Positions 1 to 8,811 are shown, counted from the stretch's first letter. The stretch: 64,000 bases of DNA from Firm-04 sp946413695 (GCA_946413695.1 CAMKLV010000009.1:1-64000); one strand, 5' to 3'. Notes: generated from the letters alone by a model not told the origin. A program made the numbers and translations.

Positions 1-168
1 GACCAAAACTTTTATTTCGGCTTCGCCGTGTGCGCCTTAAGTTGTTAGCATTGTCCTCCTCACTTCTCACTTCTGTCTCCTCACTTGTACTATTCCCCTG
101 CTCCCCCTGCATATGATGCACCAGACGGGCTCCGGCAATGCCGCCCCACCATGCAAGGAGTGAGCACT

Positions 169-483
169 ATGTCCAAACGCCAAACCGCCCCGCGCGATCC
201 CCTCGATGACCGCGCCCTCATGCTCGGCGCCTATATCGCAGAGCATGCTGCCACCGTCCGCAGCACCGCCGCCGTCTTCGGGATCTCAAAATCCACCGTC
301 CATAAGGATATCACATCCCGGCTGCCGCGGCTGCACGCAGGTCTTTCCGCGCAGGTTCACGCAATTATCGAAAAAAACAAGCAGGAGCGCCATATCCGCG
401 GCGGACTTGCCACAAAACGCAAATATGAACGTCAGCGTTTTGCCGCATCTGCGCCGCATTCTGAGGGTACACTGCACATGTAA
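169..483 (+). CDS. spoIIID: Sporulation transcriptional regulator SpoIIID
   Basis: Small DNA-binding regulator of mother-cell sporulation genes, about 104 aa, close to the usual SpoIIID length. A helix-turn-helix with the family pattern (STAAVFGISKSTVHKDITSRL) lies at about residues 27-47, followed by a basic C-terminal tail rich in Lys and Arg. The start is the ATG at 169, which has AAGGAG at 155-160, 8 nt upstream; the longer frame from 85 has no such site. An imperfect sigma-E-like -10 (CATATGAT, about 109-116) is visible upstream but unproven. It shows that the host lineage makes spores. Confidence 0.88.
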   Translation: MSKRQTAPRDPLDDRALMLGAYIAEHAATVRSTAAVFGISKSTVHKDITSRLPRLHAGLSAQVHAIIEKNKQERHIRGGLATKRKYERQRFAASAPHSEGTLHM

Positions 484-537
484 TCCGCTGATTATGTAAC
501 AATTTGGAAACAAACCGCAAAAAGCGCCGTTTGATAC

Positions 538-566
538 TTGACGAATCGGGAAAAAAGTAGTAAAAT
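538..566 (+). promoter_or_regulatory. SigA-type promoter of pfkA
   Basis: TTGACG at 538-543 and TAAAAT at 561-566 are separated by 17 bp. The site lies about 80 nt upstream of the pfkA start codon. Confidence 0.65.
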
Positions 567-645
567 AGTAAGCGGCAGATTATGCACGAATAGAAAAGGA
601 TTACCGTGCGCTCTGCACGGTATCATCATGAGGAGGATAAAAAAT

Positions 646-1605
646 ATGAAGCGAATTGGTGTGCTTACAAGCGGCGGCGATGCGCCGGGCATGAACGCTG
701 CGATCCGCGCGGTTGTCCGCACTGCGATCTACAAGGGGATGTCCGTCATCGGTATCAACAGAGGCTATAACGGTCTGCTGAACCGCGATGTTTATGAGAT
801 GGATCTCCGCTCGGTTTCGTCCATCATCCAGCGCGGCGGTACAAAGCTCTTTTCCGCACGCTGTCTCGAATTCAAAGAGGAGGCAGGCGTCCTCAAGGGC
901 GTTCAGGCTTGTAAGGATCTCGGCATTGAGGGTCTCGTTGTCATCGGCGGCGACGGCTCCTACCGCGGCGCAGGCGATCTTTCCAGACACGGAATCCCCT
1001 GCATCGGTCTGCCGGGCACCATTGATAATGATATCTCCAGCACCGATTTCACCATCGGCTACGATACAGCAATGAACACCGTCATGGAGCTCGTAGACAA
1101 GCTCCGCGACACCAGCCACTCTCATGACAGATGCTCCGTTGTCGAGGTCATGGGCAGAGGCGCAGGCTATATCGCAGTCAACACCGCCGTTGCCTGCGGC
1201 GCTGTTGAAGTGCTTTGCCCGGAGAAAGAGTATAACCTCGACGAGATCATCGAGAAGATGCAGGCAAGCCGCAAGATCGGCAAGCAGAACTTCATCATCA
1301 TCGTTGCAGAGGGTGTCGGTCACTCCGAGGAAATCGCAAAGACCATTCAGGCAAAGACCGGTATCGAATCCCGCGCGACCATTCTCGGTCACGTTCAGCG
1401 CGGCGGTTCTCCGACAGTCCGCGACAGAGTGCTCGCAAGCCGCATGGGCAACTATGCTGTTGAGCTGCTCGAGAAGGGCATCGGCAACCGTGTCGTCGGC
1501 GTCCGCGGCAATACGCTCGTAGACTATGACATTCAGGAAGCACTCAAGATGGTAAAGCCGTTCGATGACGATCTCTACGATCTCACGAAGGTCATCAGCA
1601 TCTGA
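646..1605 (+). CDS. pfkA: ATP-dependent 6-phosphofructokinase
   Basis: Phosphorylates fructose 6-phosphate in the committed step of glycolysis (cytoplasm). It is 319 aa, the usual bacterial PfkA length. Visible motifs are the N-terminal phosphate-binding loop TSGGDAPGMNAAIR, GGDGSYRGA for ATP binding, and the catalytic PGTIDNDI with the GYDTA segment. MGRGAGYIA and LGHVQRGGSPT contribute to the sugar-phosphate site. GGDGS rather than GGEDT marks the ATP-using form. The start at 646 has a perfect AGGAGG at 631-636. A GGCAGAAG/CTTCTGCC hairpin without a T-run (1648-1667) follows the gene. Confidence 0.96.
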   Translation: MKRIGVLTSGGDAPGMNAAIRAVVRTAIYKGMSVIGINRGYNGLLNRDVYEMDLRSVSSIIQRGGTKLFSARCLEFKEEAGVLKGVQACKDLGIEGLVVIGGDGSYRGAGDLSRHGIPCIGLPGTIDNDISSTDFTIGYDTAMNTVMELVDKLRDTSHSHDRCSVVEVMGRGAGYIAVNTAVACGAVEVLCPEKEYNLDEIIEKMQASRKIGKQNFIIIVAEGVGHSEEIAKTIQAKTGIESRATILGHVQRGGSPTVRDRVLASRMGNYAVELLEKGIGNRVVGVRGNTLVDYDIQEALKMVKPFDDDLYDLTKVISI

Positions 1606-1667
1606 GTATAAATCTGACAGCACAGCATCAGACAGAAATTCATGCCTGGCAGAAGAAATCTTCTGCC

Positions 1668-1770
1668 GCAGAGTAGGAAATTCCGCGTGAAGTGCCGCCC
1701 GGACGGGGAGTTGTCGGGCGGACGAAAAGTGCCGTTGAGCGCTTGCGGTGGAGTTTTCGCATCCCGCTGA
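1668..1770 (+). promoter_or_regulatory. Tetrahydrofolate (THF) riboswitch
   Basis: The leader of the folate transporter gene shows the conserved blocks of the THF aptamer in order. These are GAGTAG (1671), a CGCGTGAAGTG block, GGGGAGTTGTC, ACGAAAA, GAGCGC, GGTGGAG and GCATCCCGCT. Together they form the three-way junction and pseudoknot strands known for folT riboswitches. A hairpin that can mask the folT ribosome binding site follows directly, so translational control is the likely output. The location upstream of a folate transporter agrees with the family. Confidence 0.88.
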
Positions 1771-1787
1771 GGCATAAGGGAAATACA

Positions 1788-1828
1788 ACACTCCTTTGTG
1801 CATTCGGGGTAATTGTGCAAAGGAGTGT
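1788..1828 (+). promoter_or_regulatory. Hairpin sequestering the folT ribosome binding site
   Basis: A perfect 11-bp inverted repeat: ACACTCCTTTG (1788-1798) pairs with CAAAGGAGTGT (1818-1828). The right arm contains the AAAGGAG Shine-Dalgarno of folT and is followed by five T/A-rich bases. It probably forms the expression platform of the adjacent THF riboswitch. A terminator role is less likely because the T-run is short and overlaps the start region. Confidence 0.75.
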
Positions 1829-1834
1829 ATTTTT

Positions 1835-2422
1835 ATGAAAATGTTTCAGGAATCTTTCAAGGAATTCAAGGATCTGCGCGCGGTGGTTGTCACCGGTCTG
1901 CTGATCGCCCTCTCAATGGTGATTGAATCGTTCACGATCAATCTGGGATTTGCAAAGATCAACTTCGCATTTCTCGCGATCGCCGCAATCGGCATGCTTT
2001 ACGGACCTTCCGTCAGCTTCTTCGCCGGTGGCGTCTGCGATGTCCTCGGCTATCTCGTCGCACCGGACGGCGCATTCTTCCCGCTCTACACGGTAATCGG
2101 CGCGGCGCAGGGACTCATCTACGGTCTCATCGCCTACCGGAAGCTCTCGAAGCGCACCGGCAAGGAATATGATTTCGAGATGATGATCCGCCTGATTATT
2201 GCGCGCGTGATTGACGTTGTTGTGATCAACCTCGTCTGCAACACCGCCGCAAACTTCCACTACGGCTTCCTGCGCGACAAAACGCTCTCCGCCGCGATTG
2301 CTGCAAGAGTTGCAAAGAATCTGCTCGAGCTGCCGGTTGATATCATCCTGATTGTCGGTGTGCTGATGGCAGTCCTGAAAGCATATACCATGGTCTTCGG
2401 TACGCGCAGAACCACTGCGTAA
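1835..2422 (+). CDS. folT: Folate ECF transporter, S component FolT
   Basis: Membrane substrate-binding subunit of an energy-coupling-factor importer for folates; it would work with EcfA/A'/T proteins encoded elsewhere. The product is 195 aa with about five to six hydrophobic helices. Recognisable segments are VVTGLLIALSMVIESF near the N terminus and the FLAIAAIGMLYGPSVSFFAGGVCDVLGYL region typical of ECF S components. The assignment to folate rests on the THF riboswitch in its leader. The start at 1835 lies 9 nt after the AAAGGAG buried in the hairpin. Confidence 0.88.
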   Translation: MKMFQESFKEFKDLRAVVVTGLLIALSMVIESFTINLGFAKINFAFLAIAAIGMLYGPSVSFFAGGVCDVLGYLVAPDGAFFPLYTVIGAAQGLIYGLIAYRKLSKRTGKEYDFEMMIRLIIARVIDVVVINLVCNTAANFHYGFLRDKTLSAAIAARVAKNLLELPVDIILIVGVLMAVLKAYTMVFGTRRTTA

Positions 2423-2456
2423 CCCCAATTTATCTCAATACAGGAGAAGTACAATC

Positions 2457-3272
2457 ATGAAACTCGGATTTCTCGGTGCCGGTAATATGGGCACTGCAAT
2501 GATGCGCGGCATCGCCGCCTCAGACCTCTGCAAATCCGGCGAAATCAGTCAGATTTTCGCCTTTGATACCGATGCGGAAAAGCTCAGAAAGCTCGCAGAT
2601 GCAGGCATTCAGCCCTGCGATTCCGCACAGGCACTCTGCGATACCGTTGATTTTCTCGTGCTTGCGGTCAAGCCGCAGGTGCTCGGCGGTGTGCTCGATG
2701 CAGTCAAAATCCGGAGCGAGCAGGTCATTATCTCGATCTGTGCGGGCATTCCGGCTTCGTTCATCCGCAGCCACACCATCGCAGATGCGCGCATCATTCT
2801 CTGCATGCCGAACACCCCGCTGATGCTCGGTCTCGGTGCAACGGCGCTTGCAAAGTGCGAGGGCATCACCGATCCGGAATTCAGCCTTGCCATGCAGATG
2901 TTCGCGACCTGCGGCATCGCGGAGGAAATCCCCGAGGACAAAATGCGCGAGATCATCGCTGTCAACAGCTCGAGCCCCGCGTTCCTCTATCTCTATGCAA
3001 AGGGCTTCCTCGACTACGCAAAATCCGACGGGCTCGATGAAGGCGCGGCACTGCGTCTCTTTGCGCAGGCGATGATCGGCTCTGCAAAAATGATGACCGA
3101 TTCCGGCTACTCGATCGACGAGCTCATCAAGATGGTCTCCTCCCCCGGCGGCACAACGCTTGCAGGTCTCGATCAGCTCTATCAGGGCGAACTGACCGCA
3201 GTTGTCGATCGCTGCTGCAACGCCTGCACACAGCGCGCCTATGAGCTCGCAGGTGCGGAGCGCAAGAAATAA
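2457..3272 (+). CDS. proC: Pyrroline-5-carboxylate reductase
   Basis: Reduces 1-pyrroline-5-carboxylate to proline with NAD(P)H, the last step of proline biosynthesis (cytoplasm). It is 271 aa, normal for ProC. The Rossmann loop GFLGAGNMGTAM starts at residue 4. VLAVKPQVL, the MPNTPLMLGLGATAL segment and the C-terminal SSPGGTTLAGL signature are all present. The start at 2457 is preceded by AGGAG at 2442-2446. No promoter is obvious in the 34 nt after folT, so it may be co-transcribed. Confidence 0.95.
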   Translation: MKLGFLGAGNMGTAMMRGIAASDLCKSGEISQIFAFDTDAEKLRKLADAGIQPCDSAQALCDTVDFLVLAVKPQVLGGVLDAVKIRSEQVIISICAGIPASFIRSHTIADARIILCMPNTPLMLGLGATALAKCEGITDPEFSLAMQMFATCGIAEEIPEDKMREIIAVNSSSPAFLYLYAKGFLDYAKSDGLDEGAALRLFAQAMIGSAKMMTDSGYSIDELIKMVSSPGGTTLAGLDQLYQGELTAVVDRCCNACTQRAYELAGAERKK

Positions 3273-3323
3273 ACAACGCATATTCTGCATTCCTGCCGCA
3301 TAAGGTATCTCGGAGGGATGCAT

Positions 3324-3971
3324 ATGAAACCAATGCGCGATTTGCTTTATCACACCGTATCTGCGCGGACAAGCCTGCTCAGAGAGGCATTTTTCCGGCG
3401 GCCGGATCCGATCCGGCTGCTGCTGGACTGGGCGATGCTCGGCATCGGGCTCGGAACGCTGCTCTGCGGTGCAAAACCGGATTCCGCCGGTCATTTTCTG
3501 CTGACGCAGGGACTGCTGCTCTCAGATGCGGCAAGGTCACTCGGAGATGTGCTCCGGACGGCGCTCTGTCCCCTGCTGATTCTGCTGAGCGGAATCTGGC
3601 TCAGCGGACTTTCCGCCTTTGGTCAGCCGCTCGCGATGCTGTTGCTGCTCTCACGCGGCATTGCATTCGGAATCGCAGCAGGAGCATGCTTTACGCAGTA
3701 TCCGCTTCGGGATGCGCTCTGCATATCCGCGGTGCTGCTGCTCCCCTATGGCTTCTGCAGCCTGCTGCTGCTCTGCTATGCCGTGCGGGATTCGATCCGG
3801 CTTTCCAACCGCATGACGCGCTATCTGCTGCGCGGACAACCCGCGGCAGAATCCGCACAAAATCCCGATGACAGACTGAGTGCCATGCTCGCCTGTCTGC
3901 TGCTGGCGCTGCTCAGTGCCGGCATGCATACGCTGCTGCTCTGGCTGCTCAATGACAAGCTGCTCGCCTGA
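3324..3971 (+). CDS. SpoIIM-like multi-pass membrane protein
   Basis: Integral membrane protein of 215 aa with four to five hydrophobic stretches. The central LLILLSGIWLSG...LLLLSRGIAFGIAAGA pattern resembles the SpoIIM/DUF95 fold, which serves in engulfment or as a membrane scaffold. I infer this from hydrophobic pattern and length, not from an invariant motif. Of two in-frame ATGs, the second (3324) is 7 nt from GGAGG at 3312-3316; the first is only 1 nt away. It is followed after 24 nt by another membrane protein, so the two probably form an operon. Confidence 0.6.
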   Translation: MKPMRDLLYHTVSARTSLLREAFFRRPDPIRLLLDWAMLGIGLGTLLCGAKPDSAGHFLLTQGLLLSDAARSLGDVLRTALCPLLILLSGIWLSGLSAFGQPLAMLLLLSRGIAFGIAAGACFTQYPLRDALCISAVLLLPYGFCSLLLLCYAVRDSIRLSNRMTRYLLRGQPAAESAQNPDDRLSAMLACLLLALLSAGMHTLLLWLLNDKLLA

Positions 3972-3995
3972 GCCATCAGAAAGGATGTGTTCACT

Positions 3996-4907
3996 TTGGG
4001 TCTCTTTGGAGGCTATCAGAATGCAGGCCCCGGTATTGATCCGAACGCGCCGAAAAAAAAGCCGTTCTTCCGGTTCTGGGAGCTGCTCCGCCGGAACTTC
4101 GGCAAAATCCTCAGTGTCAACCTGATACACGCGCTGCTGCACATTCCGCTGCTGCTGGCAGGCATTGTCTATATCAGCACAGACAACAAATTCACCAATG
4201 CCATGACGATCTTTCTGCTGGCGGTGCAGTTCTTCCTTGAGGGACCGCTGCTTGCCGGATGTGCGCGTGTCATGCGCCTGATTGTGCTGGACAAGGCGTT
4301 CTTCCTCTGGGAGGAGTTCAAAAAGGGCTTTACGCAGAACTTCGGCGCGGCGCTGCTCTACTGGATCATTGATGCGATTGTGCTTACCTCGGTTGTGACC
4401 GGTTATTTTGCCTATCCGGAATATGCGGAAGCAACCGGACGCCGCGGCATCTTTATCGTCTACGGCATTTCGCTTGCGATTGCGGCAGTGGTGCTGTTCA
4501 TGAACTATTATATCATGGCGCTGCAGGCTGCCACAACGCTCAAGCCGAAAGCGATCCTGAAAAACTCGTTTATGCTGGTCGGATTGTCGCTGAAGCAGTG
4601 CCTGATTACAACGGCAGGCATCGCGCTGATGCTCGGACTGATGTGGCTGCTGCTCTCGATCAACAGCCTGTTCATGTTCCTGCTGCCGTTCTTCCCCGCG
4701 GGCTTCATCGGATATCTGGTGATGTTTGTGCACTATCCGGTGATCCAGAAATTCGTCATCAATCCGTATTATGAGGAGACCGGCGAGGAGAATCCCGAGG
4801 ATGATGACACACCGGATGATGACGATGACCGTCTGTTCACCGACCGCGGCGGCACCGAGACACCCGTCAAACAGGAATCCCGCAAAAAGGGCAAGACCAT
4901 CTCGTGA
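3996..4907 (+). CDS. DUF624/YesL-like membrane protein
   Basis: About 303 aa with a short cytoplasmic N terminus (FGGYQNAGPGIDPNAPKKK), five to six transmembrane helices, and an acidic then basic C-terminal tail. The N terminus and the FFRFWELLRRNFGKIL region resemble DUF624/YesL family proteins of unknown function, often found near carbohydrate genes. The preferred start is TTG at 3996, 10 nt after AGAAAGGA (3978-3985); a GTG at 3987 lies too close to that site. The gene stops just before a MITE-like element whose hairpin can end its transcript. Confidence 0.65.
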   Translation: MGLFGGYQNAGPGIDPNAPKKKPFFRFWELLRRNFGKILSVNLIHALLHIPLLLAGIVYISTDNKFTNAMTIFLLAVQFFLEGPLLAGCARVMRLIVLDKAFFLWEEFKKGFTQNFGAALLYWIIDAIVLTSVVTGYFAYPEYAEATGRRGIFIVYGISLAIAAVVLFMNYYIMALQAATTLKPKAILKNSFMLVGLSLKQCLITTAGIALMLGLMWLLLSINSLFMFLLPFFPAGFIGYLVMFVHYPVIQKFVINPYYEETGEENPEDDDTPDDDDDRLFTDRGGTETPVKQESRKKGKTIS

Positions 4908-4915
4908 GAGATGTA

Positions 4916-5191
4916 TCTCCGATGGATTTATAATGGGCTCTCGCACGCTTCGCTATGAGTTTGCAAGCAAACTCACCAAACCCGCCAAAGGGTCACTGAC
5001 CCTTTGGAATCCCGTTTTTATGCATGGATAATAGAAAGCCGCCAAATGCGCGTAATTGCGTTGATTTGGCGGCTTTCATTATATTCTGTTTTCCCGATCG
5101 GGACACTGGATTACAGTCCTGATTTTGAATGATTCGGACTTTAGCCTTTCGGCGGCACGCCCTGCGTGCCCCATTACAAATCCGTCGGAGA
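4916..5191. repeat. MITE-like element with terminal inverted repeats, copy 1
   Basis: A 276-bp non-coding element bounded by inverted copies of a 22-23 bp repeat beginning TCTCCGACGGATTTG. The left copy (4916-4937) has two mismatches; the right copy is at 5169-5191. Inside are CCGCCAAAGGG.CA.TG.CCCTTTGG (about 4982-5010) and a GAAAGCCGCC/GGCGGCTTTC hairpin. Copy 2 at 52684-52903 has the same ends and internal order. It fills the space between two convergent genes. Confidence 0.72.
5034..5077 (+). terminator. Rho-independent terminator inside the MITE-like element
   Basis: GAAAGCCGCCAAAT (5034-5047) pairs perfectly with ATTTGGCGGCTTTC (5064-5077), followed by an A/T-rich tail. It sits between convergent genes and could serve both strands. 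Confidence 0.75.
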
Positions 5192-5198
5192 TACTATT

Positions 5199-7706
5199 TC
5201 ACTGCCGGAAGAAGAACGGCAAACAGTTGTAGAGATACTGCCGTACATAATACCAGTCATGTCCGCCGCCGTTTGCGAGGATAAACCACAGGTTGCCCTT
5301 GGAGAAATCCGACGTATACTCAAACTGCGAGAGCTTCTTCATGTTCTCGATCTGCGGACGGAGCGCGTCAATTGCAAAATCGGAGGTGCCGGTTGCAGAC
5401 ATGATGAAATACTGATCCTTTTTCAGTCCTGCCTTGTCAACAGCTCTTGCGAGCGCATTTGCATCCGGACTTCCGGTGCCCCAGTGATGTGCACCGCTCA
5501 TCGGCATGAAGTATGCAACAATGTCTGCGCAGTTCTCAAAGACAGCCCATGTCGAGACGCTGCCCATCGAGAAGCCGCCGTATGCGCGGTGCATTCTCGA
5601 TGCCTTGAGATCTGCCTCAGAGGTCGATTTCGCATAGGTCGAATATTTGCCTTCCACAAACGGCACAACGCTTGCACGGAACTCTTTATAGAAGTTCTCC
5701 GCATTGTAGAACGTATCCGCGCTGACCTTGTTAAAGGTCGGTGTGACAATAATCATCGGGTCAATGTCGCCGTTTGCGATCATGTTGTCAAATACGCGCT
5801 GCCATTCGCCGTTGTTGTTATAGAGCAGCGTGTCCTCGTTGTCGCCCATGCCGTGCATGAAGTAGAATACATTGTACTGCTTATTGCTGTCATAGCCGTA
5901 AGGGAGATAGACATTCAGCGCATTGCTGCCGTTGATGCCGTTGTAGGTCTCCTTGACGATTTTGCCCGCCTTGCCGTTCGCATTCCGGTAGCTTGCCGGA
6001 TACTCTGCGTACTGCTTTGCCGGATCGTATTTGTATGTCGATTTCGGAGGATCCGCCGGCTGCTGCTTCGGCGTGCGGATGAGCTGCTTGAGCGCCGCCA
6101 GATCAGCCGCATTCAGGCACTTGTTGCCGTCGAGATCGGCAAGTGCCGCCTGCGATTTGCTGAGCTGCTGTTTTGTCAGCAGATGCTGCAGAAGCAGGGC
6201 TGCGTCCGCACGGTCAAGCTTGCCGTCGCCGTTGAGATCGCCCTTTTCCGCATTCGGAGCCGGATCGTCCTTCGGTTCATCTTTCGGCTCATCCTTCGGC
6301 GTATCCTTCACCGCATAATGGTAAACATCCGGCAGCTCATCGAGCGAGAGCAGATAGTCGCTGTTGTAAACCTGCTTGAGATACGATGCGGTGTTGATCG
6401 GATCGCTGTCGATGAACGAGGTGTGCCATGTCATGAACCACAGCCACTTTGCGCCGTCGGCTTTCATCTTCTCCGGATCGGGAATCGCGCCGTTTTCGTG
6501 CAGGCAGACAGGCTTTTGGGCAACATCCGCCGTCCGCTGATACATGCTGACCAGCGAATTCGTGTGGTTGACATAGGTATCCGCACCGATGATATCGACA
6601 TACTCGTCGCCCGGATACCAGCCGCCCTTGACATCGCCGCAGTAGCCGAGGCTCCAGATCAGATTGTTCAGCCCGAATTCATTGGTATAGCGGTCATACA
6701 TCAGGCGCCAGAGCTTTTTGAAGTTTTCTGCACCGCCTTTGCCCCACCAGAACCATGCGCCGTCAAACTCATGGAACGGGCGCCAGATGACCGGCACACC
6801 GGCATCCTGCAGCTCCTTGAGCGCCTTTGCGCCCTGATCCATTCCGGCGATCAGCTTGTTATATTCATTGGTGCCGGGCGTCAGAATCTTCGACCAGTCC
6901 GGATTTGCATTCATCGCTTCCGTGTGGCTGCCCTTGAAATCGTCGCCGCAGTGCCAGCAGATCGTCACGATGCCGCCCTTTTGCGCCCACGCCTTTGCGC
7001 GGCGGTTGCATCCGGCAAAATCCTGCCCCATATAGTCAAGACCGCGCAGCGCAGGGACTTTTCCGCTCGCATTTTTGATGATGTTGAACTCATAATCCTC
7101 GCTGCCCATCCATGTCGATTCCTGCTGTCCGGAGATGACATGCTTGCCGTAGGTATCACAGAGGAATGCGTACAAAGACTGCGCCTCTGCGGTCGCCTTC
7201 GGATTCGAGAGCTTTGCACTGACCGTTGTGCCGGACGATGCGCGCTCAGTGACGGTCAGGCTGTCGAGATAGGTCCAGCCCCATGATGATTCGATCGTAA
7301 TTTTGTTTGACCCTGCTTTCAGAACTGCTGTGACGTTTGCCGTCTTGAACTTGCCCTCGCCGGTGTAATCACAGGAAACCGTGCCCGCGGAATCCCCGTT
7401 GATGAGGAAATTCTGCATTTTGCCCTTTTCGTCATAGGGCTGACTGTAGCGGATGCCGAGCGTATAGGAGCCCGCCGCAGCCGCCTTGACATCGAGTGTC
7501 ACGGAGTCGCCGGCATCCAGCAGGCTGACCGCCTTTCCGCCGCTTGCGCCCTCTAACGTGACAACCTTTGTGACCTCTGTGCCTGTATCATAGATCGTTC
7601 CATCTTCCCACTCATAGGAATCTGCCGCCGCGCAGGAGACCGGCTGTACAGCGAGTACAGCCAGCACACCTGCAAGCAGCAATGTCAGGCTTCTTTTTTG
7701 TTTCAT
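5199..7706 (-). CDS. Secreted CBM35-GH26 mannanase-dockerin-CE1 esterase
   Basis: A modular secreted enzyme of about 835 aa. In order: signal peptide (1-28), CBM35-like carbohydrate-binding domain (about 30-155), GH26 catalytic domain (165-450), an acidic PKDEPKDEPKDD linker, type I dockerin (about 485-540) and a CE1/esterase-D-like domain (560-835). GH26 residues seen are the acid/base Glu in WRPFHEF and the nucleophile Glu in CLHENG. The dockerin has GDLNGDGKLDRAD and LADLDGNKCLNAAD calcium loops. The esterase has GFSMGS with Ser and GGGHDW with His. It should cut beta-mannan and remove ester side groups while docked on a cellulosome scaffoldin. The start is the ATG at 7706, 6 nt after GGGAGG; the ATG at 7712 abuts that site. 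An AraC regulator diverges from it. Confidence 0.92.
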   Translation of the reverse strand: MKQKRSLTLLLAGVLAVLAVQPVSCAAADSYEWEDGTIYDTGTEVTKVVTLEGASGGKAVSLLDAGDSVTLDVKAAAAGSYTLGIRYSQPYDEKGKMQNFLINGDSAGTVSCDYTGEGKFKTANVTAVLKAGSNKITIESSWGWTYLDSLTVTERASSGTTVSAKLSNPKATAEAQSLYAFLCDTYGKHVISGQQESTWMGSEDYEFNIIKNASGKVPALRGLDYMGQDFAGCNRRAKAWAQKGGIVTICWHCGDDFKGSHTEAMNANPDWSKILTPGTNEYNKLIAGMDQGAKALKELQDAGVPVIWRPFHEFDGAWFWWGKGGAENFKKLWRLMYDRYTNEFGLNNLIWSLGYCGDVKGGWYPGDEYVDIIGADTYVNHTNSLVSMYQRTADVAQKPVCLHENGAIPDPEKMKADGAKWLWFMTWHTSFIDSDPINTASYLKQVYNSDYLLSLDELPDVYHYAVKDTPKDEPKDEPKDDPAPNAEKGDLNGDGKLDRADAALLLQHLLTKQQLSKSQAALADLDGNKCLNAADLAALKQLIRTPKQQPADPPKSTYKYDPAKQYAEYPASYRNANGKAGKIVKETYNGINGSNALNVYLPYGYDSNKQYNVFYFMHGMGDNEDTLLYNNNGEWQRVFDNMIANGDIDPMIIVTPTFNKVSADTFYNAENFYKEFRASVVPFVEGKYSTYAKSTSEADLKASRMHRAYGGFSMGSVSTWAVFENCADIVAYFMPMSGAHHWGTGSPDANALARAVDKAGLKKDQYFIMSATGTSDFAIDALRPQIENMKKLSQFEYTSDFSKGNLWFILANGGGHDWYYVRQYLYNCLPFFFRQ

Positions 7707-7866
7707 TTTCATCCTCCCGTTTTTTCCCTATGGCAAGCCGTGCCGCTGCAAGGGGATCAGCAGCGCGTGCCTGCATTTCACAGCATACCACTTGCCGCCG
7801 GAATCCGGATTCTGCGCCTTTGCGTGGGGCGCTTCCAGCCGGACTCCTTGTTTTCATTATAGCATC

Positions 7867-7895
7867 TTGACAATCGGAACGGAATGATATATAAT
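7867..7895 (+). promoter_or_regulatory. Consensus SigA promoter of the AraC-type gene
   Basis: TTGACA (7867-7872), a 17-bp spacer, and TATAAT (7890-7895), a full consensus match. It leaves a leader of about 90 nt before the ATG at 7991. Confidence 0.85.
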
Positions 7896-7990
7896 GAATC
7901 TAACTTGATGTTTTCTATCCGAATCAGCCGCAAATCATTTGAAATCCGCGGTTTTATATCGGCTTTCTTGATAAAAAGTGAGGTTCAGAA

Positions 7991-8755
7991 ATGTTCAATA
8001 TTATCTGCATGGGGCTCGGCTACGAGCACGAATCCGATTTTGTAATCGACCGCAGGGACGGATATCCGCACTATCTTGCGCTGCTTGTCCGCAGCAAAAG
8101 CAGGCTGGAATATCAGGGCGAAATCCGCTCCTATCCACCGAACACCTTTATATTATATGACAAAAATGCGCCGCAGTATTACGCCGCAGACGGCGAGCCC
8201 TATGTCGATGACTGGATACAGTTTGAGAGCGAGCCGAAGGTGATTTTATCGTTCGGGCTGCCGCTGAACCAGCCGATCCCGATTCCGGACTGGGCAAAGC
8301 CGGAGCAGTATTTCGCACTGATCTGCAGTGCCTTTTTCCGCGGCTTCAACAACGATGCGGTCATCAATTCGCTCATGACCGCCATGCTGACGGATTATTC
8401 GGTGATCCCGCTGATGTCGCAGAAGCCGATGCCCTATTTCGGCGCACTTGTCGCAATCCGGCAGCAGATCGGCGCACAGCCGCAGAAGGACTGGTCGGTG
8501 CCGGAGATGGCAGAGTCGCTGCACATCAGCGCATCCTATTTTCAGCGCATCTACAAAGAGGCATTCCATGTCTCCGCAATGCAGGATGTGATCCGCAGCC
8601 GCATTGAGGCGGCAAAGAATCTGCTGCACTGCACCGAGCTCAACGCTGAGGAGATCGCGCTCCGCTGCGGCTATGCAAGCCCCGAGCACTTCTCGCGGCA
8701 GTTCAAGCAGCACACCGGTCTCTCGCCCGATCAGTGGCGCCGCAGTAATCATTGA
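7991..8755 (+). CDS. AraC family transcriptional regulator
   Basis: 254 aa with an N-terminal sensor region of about 145 residues and a C-terminal AraC double helix-turn-helix (about 155-252). The first helix pair includes MAESLHISASYFQRIYKEAF and the second includes IALRCGYASPEHFSRQFKQHTG, the family signature. It would sense a sugar or oligosaccharide and activate nearby glycan genes. Divergence from the mannanase-esterase gene suggests that gene as its target; this is inferred from position only. GTGAGG precedes the ATG. Confidence 0.88.
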   Translation: MFNIICMGLGYEHESDFVIDRRDGYPHYLALLVRSKSRLEYQGEIRSYPPNTFILYDKNAPQYYAADGEPYVDDWIQFESEPKVILSFGLPLNQPIPIPDWAKPEQYFALICSAFFRGFNNDAVINSLMTAMLTDYSVIPLMSQKPMPYFGALVAIRQQIGAQPQKDWSVPEMAESLHISASYFQRIYKEAFHVSAMQDVIRSRIEAAKNLLHCTELNAEEIALRCGYASPEHFSRQFKQHTGLSPDQWRRSNH

Positions 8756-8782
8756 ATGCTGCGCAACGCTTCAAAGACCGCC

Positions 8783-8811
8783 TTGACTTTTTCCACTTAT
8801 AACGCTATAAT
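8783..8811 (+). promoter_or_regulatory. SigA promoter of the dockerin/beta-helix gene
   Basis: TTGACT (8783-8788), a 17-bp spacer and TATAAT (8806-8811), in an AT-rich patch 55 bp before the start codon at 8866. Confidence 0.82.

Noticed and set aside
5166..7286. Long + strand frame of 706 codons opposite the mannanase-esterase gene
   Set aside because: It is antisense to a gene with clear domains, its translation is Arg/Val/Ile-rich without motifs, and it has no ribosome binding site. It is a by-product of GC-rich codon use.
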